Assembly: GCF_014472415.1 (NCBI RefSeq)
Contig: NZ_JACSZV010000053.1
Span: forward strand, 1 to 38,682
Direction of reading: 5' to 3'
DNA: 38,682 bases
Source: Pseudomonas sp. N40(2020)
GTDB lineage: Bacteria; Pseudomonadota; Gammaproteobacteria; Pseudomonadales; Pseudomonadaceae
Shown here in pieces: positions 17,101 through 38,682 of this stretch. Within the stretch, counting starts at the first letter, position 1, and each line of letters begins with the position of its first letter. The position numbers were made by a program, and so were the translations under genes. Under the pieces are notes generated by a model that was given only the letters and a program-made list of their open reading frames with translations, was not told where the DNA came from and searched no databases.

Positions 17101-20100
17101 CTATGTCGCTCCGCAGAACGCGCTGGAGCAACAACTGGCGGCGATCTGGCAAGACGTGCTCAAGCTTGAGCAAGTCGGCATCAGCGACAACTTCTTTGAG
17201 CTGGGCGGCGACTCGATCATTTCGATTCAAGTGGTCAGCCGTGCGCGGCAGGCCGGCATTCGCTTCACCCCCAAAGACCTGTTCCAGCACCAGACCATTC
17301 AGGCGCTGGCCGCTGTCGCGCAGACGGGCGAAGCGCAGCAAGTGATCGATCAGCAGCCGGTGACCGGCAGCACGGCGCTGTTGCCGATTCATCAGGAATT
17401 CTTCGCTCAGGCGATTCCCGACCGTCATCACTGGAACCAGTCGGTGATGCTCAAGCCGAATCAGACCCTTGATGCCCACGTGCTTGAACAAGCGCTGGAT
17501 GCGTTGGTGCTGCATCACGACAGCCTGCGTCTGGACTTTGTCGAGCAGGCTGACGGCTGGACAGCGAACTACCGCGACATCGCCATGCAAGCAGGTGAAA
17601 CGATCCTCTGGCAAGTCGAGGTCGCTGACCTCGCAGCCCTTGAGACACTGGGTGAAAAGGCCCAACGCAGCCTGCAATTGAGCGGTGGCTCGCTGATTCG
17701 CGCGGTGCTGGCGAACCTTGCCGATGGCAGTCAACGCCTGCTGCTGATCGTCCATCACCTGGTGGTCGATGGCGTGTCCTGGCGGATTCTGTTTGAAGAT
17801 CTGCAAAGCGCTTACCGGCAGATAGCTACGGGCAATGCCGTGCAATTGCCGGCCAAGACCAGTGCGGTCAAAGCCTGGGCGACTGCATTGCAGGACTACG
17901 CGACAACCCCTGCGTTGCAGAATGAACTGGGCTTCTGGCAGCAACAATTGCAAGGCGCTTCAGCTGCATTGCCTTTCGACCGTCCGAACGGCGGTCAGCA
18001 ACACGATCAGGCGCAGACCATTCGCAGCAAACTGGCCCCGACCCTGACCCGTCAGCTGTTGCAGGATGCTCCGGCGGCTTATCGCACCCAGGTCAACGAT
18101 CTGCTGCTGACCGCGCTGGCGCGGGTGATGGTGCGCTGGACCGGTGCTGACCATGCGCTGGTATTGCTCGAAGGCCACGGTCGCGAAGACCTGTTCGACA
18201 GCGTTGACCTGACGCGCACCGTCGGCTGGTTCACCAGTGTGTTCCCGGCGCGCCTGTCGCCGGTCGCGGAACCGGGCGCATCGCTCAAGCAGATCAAGGA
18301 ACAACTGCGGGCGATTCCGCACAAAGGCATCGGCTTCGGCGCGCTGGCGCACCTGGGCGATGAGCAGGCTCGCCAGACCCTGCAAGCGTTGCCCGCACCG
18401 CGCCTGACCTTCAACTATCTGGGGCAGTTCGACGGCAGCTTCGATGCCGCCGACAAGGCTTTGTTTGCACCGACCAGCGAATCCGGCGGCGCCGAAGTCA
18501 ACCTGCAAGGCCCGCTGGGCAACCCGCTGGCGCTGAACGGCAAAGTCTTTGGCGGCGAACTGGACCTGAGCTGGACCTACAGCGGCGCGATGTTCGACGC
18601 GGCAACCATCCAGCGTCTGGCCGATGATTACGTGCAGGAATTGACTGCGCTGATCGGCCATTGCTGCGACAGCGTCAACCGTGGCGTGACGCCCTCGGAC
18701 TTCCCGCTGGCGCAACTGTCGCAGACGCAACTCGATGCGCTGGTGCTCGAACCGCAACGCATCGATGACATCTACCCGTTGTCGCCGATGCAGCAGGGCA
18801 TGCTGTTCCATACCTTGCTCGAACACGGCAACGGCGACTACATCAACCAGATGCGCCTGGACGTCGACGGCATCGATCCACAACGTTTCCGCGCGGCGTG
18901 GCAAGCGGTGGTGGATGCCCATGACATTTTGCGCACCGGGTTCTTCTGGCAGGGCGACTTGCCGCAACCGGTGCAAGTGGTGCAGCGTCAGGTTGAAGTG
19001 CCGTTCAGCGTGCTCGACTGGCACGGCAAAACCGGGCTGGACGCAGCGTTGCAAACCCTCGCCGATGAGGAGCGCGCTCTGGGTCTGGACCTGACCTGCG
19101 CGCCGCTGCTGCGTCTGGTGCTGGTGCGCACCGCGCAGGATCGTCATCACCTGATCTACACCAACCATCACATCCTGATGGACGGCTGGAGCAGCGCGCA
19201 GTTGCTCGACGAGGTGTTGCAGCATTATCGCGGCGAAGCGGTGGCGCGTCCGGCGGGCCGCTATCGCGATTACATCGGCTGGCTGCAGCGTCAGGACAAT
19301 GCGGCGGCCGAAGCCTACTGGCTGGCGACGCTCAACAATCTGCAAGAACCAACGCGTCTGGCCACTGCCATCGCGCGGCCGCATGACGGCTTGCCGAGCG
19401 TCGGTTATGGCGATCATTACCAAGTGCTGGACGCGGATCTGACTCAGCGTCTGGGTGAATTTGCCCGGGCCGCGAAAGTCACGGTCAACACCGTGGTGCA
19501 AGCCGCATGGCTGTTGCTGTTGCAGCGTTATACCGGCAAAGACTGTGTGGCGTTCGGCGCCACCGTTGCCGGGCGTCCGGCGGATCTTCCGGGTGCTGAA
19601 GCGCAGATCGGTCTGTTCATCAACACCTTGCCAGTGGTTGCCGCGCCGCAAGCACAGCAGAGTCTGGCCAGTTGGCTGCAAGGGGTGCAGGCGCAGAATC
19701 TGGCATCGCGCGAGTTCGAACACACGCCATTGGCGGATATTCAGCGCTGGGCCGGGCAGGGCGGTGATGCGTTGTTCGACAGTTTGATGGTGTTCGAGAA
19801 CTACCCGATTGCCGACGCACTGGAACGGGGTGCACCGCAAGGCTTGCGTTTCGGCGCGGTGGCCAATCAGGAGCAGACCAACTATCCGCTGACCCTGTTG
19901 GTGAACATGGGCGCGCAACTGACGGTGCATTTCAGCTATCAGTGCGACAGCTTTGCCGACGCCAGCGTGGCGCAGTTGGGCGCGCATTTGCAGCGTCTGC
20001 TCAGCCAGATGACCGAGGCAGGCGAACACGCACTCGGCGAGTTGAACCTGATCGAAAACGCCCCGAACGTTGACAGCGATTTCGTCACCGACCTGTGCAT

Positions 20101-21894
20101 TCATCACGGCATTGCTCGTCAGGTGGCGGCGACCCCGAATGCGCTGGCGGTGACTTTCGGCAGCACGCAACTGACTTACGCTGAACTCGACGCGCAAGCC
20201 AATCGTCTGGCGCACAAATTGATTGAACTGGGTGTCGGCCCGGAAGTGCGGGTAGGCGTGGCAATGCCGCGTTCCGAGCAGCTGCTTATCGCCCTGTTGG
20301 CGGTGCTCAAGGCCGGTGGCGCCTATGTGCCGTTGGACCCGGATTACCCGGCGGATCGTGTCGCTTACATGCTCGACGACAGCCGTGCGCGGGTGTTGCT
20401 GACCGAAAAAGCGGTCGCCGCGACCCTGAGCGTGCCTGTTGATACCCAAACGTTGCTGATGGATCAGGTGTCGTTGAGTGGTTATTCCACTGACGCGCCG
20501 TTCACTAAGGTGCAACCAGACAACCTCGCCTACGTGATCTACACCTCCGGCTCCACCGGCAAGCCAAAAGGCGTGGCGATTGCCCATCGCAACGTCATGG
20601 CGCTGATCGACTGGTCGGCCAAGGTTTACAGCCGCGACGACATTCAAGGTGTATTGGCTTCGACGTCGGTGTGCTTCGATCTGTCGGTGTGGGAGCTGTT
20701 TGTCACGTTGGCCAACGGCGGCTCGCTGATCATCGCCCGTAATGCCCTGGAGCTGCCGCAACTGCCGGCCCGCGATCAGGTGCGCCTGATCAACACTGTG
20801 CCGTCAGCCATTGCTGCATTGCAGCGCGCCGGGCAGATTCCTCCGAGCGTGCGGATCATCAATCTGGCGGGTGAACCGCTCAAGCAAGGGCTGGTCGACT
20901 CGCTGTATCAACAGTCGACGGTCGAGCATGTCTACGACCTGTATGGTCCGTCGGAAGACACCACCTATTCGACCTGGACTCGCCGCAGTGCCGGTGGTCA
21001 GCCGCGCATTGGTCGAGCCCTCGACCACAGCGCCAGTCACTTGCTCGACGCCGATTTGCACGTTGTCCCGCAAGGGGTTTCGGCTGAGCTGTACCTGTCT
21101 GGTGCCGGCATCACTCGCGGCTATCTGGGCCGTGCGGCGATGACCGCCGAGCGGTTTGTGCCCAACCCGCTCGCCAACAACGGTGAGCGCATGTACCGCA
21201 CCGGCGACCTGATCCGCGAGCGCGAAGACGGCGATCTGGAGTACATGGGCCGGATCGACCATCAAGTGAAAATTCGTGGATTCCGCATCGAACTGGGCGA
21301 GATCGAGGCGCGATTGCTCGCTCAACCGGCAGTCACCGAAGCGGCGGTGCTGGCCGTCGAAGGCGAGGCCGGCGCGCAACTGGTGGCCTATGTGGTCGCC
21401 CCGCCACTGGATCTGTATGACGGCGAAGCACAGCGGCTCCTGCGCGACGGACTAAAGACTGGCCTCAAGTCTTCGTTACCTGACTACATGATTCCCGCGC
21501 ACCTGCTGTTCCTTGAGCAGTTGCCACTGACCCCCAACGGCAAACTCGACCGCAAGGCCTTGCCAGCGGTCGATGCCAGCCAGATGCAGGCCGCGTATGT
21601 CGCGCCGCACAGTGAGCTTGAGCAGCAGGTCGCGGCGATCTGGCAGCAAGTGCTCGACGTGCAACGCATCGGCCTGAACGATCACTTCTTCGAACTGGGC
21701 GGGCACTCGCTGCTGGCGGTCAACGTGGTGTCGCGCATCGCCCTCGAACTGGGCCTGACGCTGACCCCGCAACTGTTATTCCAGCACCCCGTCCTGAGCG
21801 ACTTTGTCGCTCACCTCGATACAGGAGGCGGGGCAATCAACGAACAGAAACTGAGCAAGCTGGAAGCCCTGCTTGACGATATGGAGGAAGTCTG

Positions 21895-21895
<1 letters not shown>
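9575..21895 (+). CDS. Non-ribosomal peptide synthetase 1, three modules (PvdI-like)
   Basis: A 4106-aa cytoplasmic assembly-line enzyme: C-A-T-E / C-A-T-E / C-A-T. Every C and E domain keeps HHxxxDG, and the carrier serines are Ser1048, Ser2547 and Ser4045. Read from the A-domain pockets it should add D-Ser, D-X (code DGEAYFGVTK, basic residue, probably an ornithine derivative) and an Ala-like residue. The first C domain is LCL type, so the protein should accept an L-residue-ending chain from another synthetase. This fits PvdL-to-PvdI transfer in pyoverdine and argues against a lipopeptide initiator. The N-terminal 40 residues (LARRFIGLPLEKRQMFL) look like a docking head; the C-terminus ends in a charged tail (KLSKLEALLDDMEEV) suited to docking on NRPS-2. 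The ATG has only a weak SD. The next gene begins one base inside this one's stop codon. Confidence 0.9.
14161..18685 (+). other. NRPS-1 module 2: C(DCL)-A(X, DGEAYFGVTK)-T-E
   Basis: C about 14170-15560 begins TPSDFPLAQ and YPLSPMQQG, with HHILMDGWSN at 1690 onward, the form that follows an E domain. A about 15590-17070: D-G-E from FDGAHERW, A from VVAFPPVY, Y and F from IYCFGGDA, G, V, T from NGYGPTETVVT. The Glu at the third position suggests a basic side chain. The whole-domain pattern FDGxHERW...PPVYLQQLAEHAE is one I remember from pyoverdine synthetases, so hydroxyornithine derivatives (or Lys) are favoured. T Ser2547; E with HHLVVDGVSW at 2727. Product unit: D-X. Confidence 0.7.
18686..21895 (+). 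other. NRPS-1 module 3: C(DCL)-A(Ala-like)-T
   Basis: C about 18690-20060 (HHILMDGWSS at 3198 onward) is DCL type, matching the E domain before it. A about 20090-21570: D-L-W from FDLSVWEL, N from INTVPSA, N and A from IINLAGEP, L, T, Y from LYGPSEDTTY, giving DLWNNALTYK. Codes of the DL(F/Y)NNALTYK kind are assigned to alanine as I recall; Gly or another small residue is the alternative. T has LGGHSLL (Ser4045), the form not followed by an E domain, and none follows. The A domain is nearly identical to that of module 6. Confidence 0.7.

Positions 21896-21897
<2 letters not shown>
21883..21897 (+). promoter_or_regulatory. Ribosome-binding site and 1-base stop/start overlap joining NRPS-1 and NRPS-2
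   Basis: GGAGGA at 21883-21888 lies six bases before an ATG whose A is the last base of the NRPS-1 stop codon (TGATG). This strong SD with overlapping stop and start indicates translational coupling, which would keep the two partner synthetases near equal amounts. Confidence 0.8.
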
Positions 21898-36885
<14,988 letters not shown>

Positions 36886-36949
36886 ACTTGCTCTGAACTT
36901 GAAAAACCGCTCGGGCGCCTGATGGCGTTCGACCGGTCTGGAGATTTGA

Positions 36950-37909
36950 ATGTCGTTGAACCCTGATATCGCCGCGTTTCTGCAACTGGTCGGCAACGGC
37001 CGGGCCAGTGGCAAGCGCGTCGGCATGCATGAGCTGAGCCCGGCACAAGCCCGTGAACAATTCGATCAATCGTCGCTGTTGATGGATGCCGGTGGTGAAG
37101 AGCTGCAAGTGGTGGATGAACTGCAATTGCCCGTGCGCGACGGCACGCGCCTGAACGCACGGATCTACAGCAATCAGCCTTTGAATGCAGGTGCCGGTCG
37201 CCCGGCGCTGTTGTATTTCCATGGCGGCGGTTACGTGGTCGGCAGTCTCGATTCCCATGATTCGCTGTGCCGGGCTTTGGCTTCGATGGCTGATTGTGTG
37301 GTGCTTTCGGTGGCTTATCGCTTGGCGCCTGAGTTTCGCTTTCCAACGGCGGCCGATGATGCCCGCGATGCCTGGGATTGGCTGGTAGCCAGCGCGCAGG
37401 GTCTGGGCATCGACGCCGCGCGCCTGGCAATTGCCGGTGACAGCGTCGGCGGCAGCCTGGCCACGGTACTCGCCGCACAACTGGCGGATGCCGCCGTATC
37501 GCCGCGCTTGCAGGTGCTGATTTATCCGGTCACTGATGCCAGTCGCAGCACGCCTTCCATTGAGCAGTTCGGGGAAGGGTATCTGCTGGAAAAGGCTTCG
37601 CTGCAGTGGTTCTACGAGCATTATCAGCGTGATGCCTGCGATCGTCTCGATCCACGTTTCTCGCCGTTACTGGCTGAGGTCAACGCTAACGTCGCGCCCG
37701 TGCTGCTGGTCTTGGCCGAGTGTGATCCGTTGCACGATGAGGGCGTGGCGTATGCGCGTCACTTGCAGGCGGCCGGGGTTGAGGTGGAATTGAAGGTGTA
37801 TGAGGGTATGACCCACGATTTCATGCGTATGGGCGCGATCATTGATGAGGCTGAAGAGGCGCAGCAGCATATTGCTGAGCGCTTGGTAGAGGTGTTTGCT
37901 GTGGCTTGA
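36950..37909 (+). CDS. Alpha/beta hydrolase, HSL (hormone-sensitive lipase) family
   Basis: A 319-aa esterase-type hydrolase with the HSL oxyanion motif HGGGYVVGS near residue 91, nucleophile Ser165 in GDSVGGS, Asp259 in ECDPLHDEG and His289 in MTHDFM. No signal peptide is visible, so it is probably cytoplasmic. It lies 64 bp after NRPS-2 on the same strand with GGAG seven bases before the ATG and no evident terminator between, so co-transcription is likely. A role in trimming or recycling the peptide product is possible by position only; HSL esterases are common and promiscuous, and this may be an unrelated neighbour. Confidence 0.8.
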   Translation: MSLNPDIAAFLQLVGNGRASGKRVGMHELSPAQAREQFDQSSLLMDAGGEELQVVDELQLPVRDGTRLNARIYSNQPLNAGAGRPALLYFHGGGYVVGSLDSHDSLCRALASMADCVVLSVAYRLAPEFRFPTAADDARDAWDWLVASAQGLGIDAARLAIAGDSVGGSLATVLAAQLADAAVSPRLQVLIYPVTDASRSTPSIEQFGEGYLLEKASLQWFYEHYQRDACDRLDPRFSPLLAEVNANVAPVLLVLAECDPLHDEGVAYARHLQAAGVEVELKVYEGMTHDFMRMGAIIDEAEEAQQHIAERLVEVFAVA

Positions 37910-37920
37910 AGGGATGGGTG

Positions 37921-38195
37921 AATATCCGTTGCTGCGGTAACGGCTGATTAGGGTTCCGCCCTTACGGCGGGTCACTTTGGCAAACGCCCCAAAGTAACCA
38001 AAGGTCTGTGCCCTGACGTTCGGCCCTCGCTGTGGCTCGGGTTCCTTCGCTCCGGGATCGATCCGGGGGCATCGCCTCCGGTTTGCTTCGCTGCACCTCC
38101 TCTCGATGTGTTTGGCTTCGCCAAACGGTCGCTGCGCTCCCACCCCCGGATCAATCCCTCCACTCAGCCTGCCGACGGGCCTTCAGATCAAGAGC
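37921..38195 (+). repeat. Left arm of a long inverted repeat
   Basis: Starts ATATCCGTTGCTGCGG, then GATTAGGGTTCCGCCCTTAC, later GTTTGCTTCGCTGCACCTCC and TCTCGATGTGT, ending near TTCAGATCAAGAGC. The opposite strand of 38405-38677 carries the same blocks in the same order with substitutions and small indels. The arm is a family member found between genes rather than a gene. It resembles large intergenic repeats reported in P. fluorescens genomes, though I cannot name the class with certainty. Confidence 0.75.
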
Positions 38196-38264
38196 TTTAC
38201 TCGAGCTAACGCTCATTGTGTTGAGTGGGGCGGCATGCGCCGCGTGAGGGGTGTACTCAATTCC

Positions 38265-38294
38265 TTGTGGGAGCTGGCTTGCCAGCGATGGCGG
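38265..38294 (+). repeat. REP-like unit (GTGGGAGCTGGCTTGCCAGC type)
   Basis: TGTGGGAGCTGGCTTGCCAG followed by CGATGGCGGC contains the palindrome GCTGGCTTGCCAGC. This is a second REP subtype, distinct from the GTAGGAGCTGC units. It is a single copy in the spacer of the long inverted repeat. Confidence 0.65.
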
Positions 38295-38332
38295 CCTGAC
38301 AGCCGACCAAGCACTGGCGGGGCGACTCATTT

Positions 38333-38382
38333 CCTGTAGGAGCTGCCGAAGGCTCGGGCCGCAATCGGGCGATCTTTTGATC
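38333..38382 (+). repeat. Single REP unit
   Basis: CTGTAGGAGCTGCCGAAGGC leads to GCGATCTTTTGATC after an unusual insert (GGGCCGCAATCGG). It matches the REP units at 1-37 and 9350-9440 but stands alone, within the spacer of the long inverted repeat. Confidence 0.75.
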
Positions 38383-38404
38383 TGCTTTGGATTTGGCTTT
38401 TGAT

Positions 38405-38677
38405 CTTGCTCTTCAGCCCATCGGCAGGCCGAGCGGAGGTGTTCATCAGGGGGTAGGCGCGCAGCGCCGTGCGGCGAAGCCGCACACATCGAGAGGAGGT
38501 GCAGCGAAGCAAACCGTAGGCGATGCCCCCGGATGGGCACCGTAGCGAGGGAACACTGAGCCTCAGCGAAGTGCCGTACGTCAGGGTAAAGCCTTTTGGG
38601 TTACCTTTTCGGCGTTTCGAAAAGGTGACCCGCCGTAAGGGCGGAACCCTAATCAGCAACACCCGCAGCAACGGATA
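38405..38677 (-). repeat. Right arm of the long inverted repeat
   Basis: Read on the minus strand from 38677 it gives ATATCCGTTGCTGCGG, GATTAGGGTTCCGCCCTTAC, GTTTGCTTCGCTGCACCTCC and TCTCGATGTGT, pairing with the arm at 37921-38195. Where the left arm has TTTGGCTTCGCCAAAC, this arm has TGCGGCTTCGCCGCAC. The small inner hairpin is thus kept by paired changes. Confidence 0.75.
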
Positions 38678-38682
38678 TACAC

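Larger units (their letters stand above)
37910..38682. other. Gene-free right end of the window
   Basis: No gene is supported in these 773 bases. Open frames here lack ribosome-binding sites and are translations of the repeat arms described separately. The content is a long imperfect inverted repeat with two REP-type units in the spacer. Confidence 0.65.

Noticed and set aside
38032..38671. Small proteins encoded in the right-end repeats
   Set aside because: The frames lie within inverted-repeat arms whose changes preserve hairpins rather than codons, and they have no ribosome-binding sites.

Overview
The window looks like a chromosomal segment of a fluorescent Pseudomonas (P. fluorescens complex). 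It has high-GC coding sequence, a close isonitrile hydratase (InhA) homologue, typical Pseudomonas REP/REPIN repeats, and giant NRPS genes that look like the pyoverdine peptide synthetases PvdI/PvdJ/PvdD. The species call and the similarity statements come from memory of these families, not from a search.

Left third (1-8467), accessory and metabolic genes: inhA-like isonitrile hydratase (minus) divergent from a GlxA/AraC-type regulator (plus); an AT-rich five-helix membrane protein with a TTG start; a small unrecognised protein; a REPIN-bearing gap; an overlapping pair of SDR dehydrogenase and GH15 glycosidase; a class I terpene synthase related to 2-methylisoborneol-type enzymes; and an SCP2 + JmjC/cupin_8 Fe(II)/2-oxoglutarate oxygenase. 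The last six coding genes of this part are all on the minus strand.

Right two thirds (8597-37909), one peptide-assembly locus on the plus strand: a type II thioesterase; NRPS-1 (4106 aa, C-A-T-E / C-A-T-E / C-A-T); NRPS-2 (4996 aa, C-A-T / C-A-T-E / C-A-T / C-A-T-TE), joined to NRPS-1 by a 1-base stop/start overlap; and an HSL-family alpha/beta hydrolase. The adenylation codes read by eye are Ser (DVWHVSLIDK), X (DGEAYFGVTK), Ala-like (DLWNNALTYK), Gly (DILQLGLIWK), Thr (DFWNVGMVHK), Ala-like (DLWNNALTYK), X (DGEAYFGVTK). With the E domains this predicts D-Ser - D-X - Ala - Gly - D-(allo)Thr - Ala - X. The first C domain is an ordinary LCL domain rather than a lipo-initiation domain, so the line should receive a chain from an upstream synthetase. 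That is how PvdL hands the pyoverdine chromophore precursor to PvdI. If X is an N5-hydroxyornithine derivative, the product is a heptapeptide pyoverdine ending in cyclo-hydroxyornithine.

Regulation supports this. The gap between the oxygenase and the thioesterase carries, on the minus strand, a perfect iron-starvation (PvdS) box (GCTAAAT, 16 bases, CGT) pointing at the oxygenase. It also carries a near-match pointing at the thioesterase, and a weaker one precedes NRPS-1. The SCP2-JmjC oxygenase therefore looks like a member of the PvdS regulon with no role I can recall, and it is the best candidate here for an undescribed siderophore-tailoring function.

The right end (37910-38682) has no gene. 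It holds two ~270-bp arms of a long imperfect inverted repeat with REP units between them.
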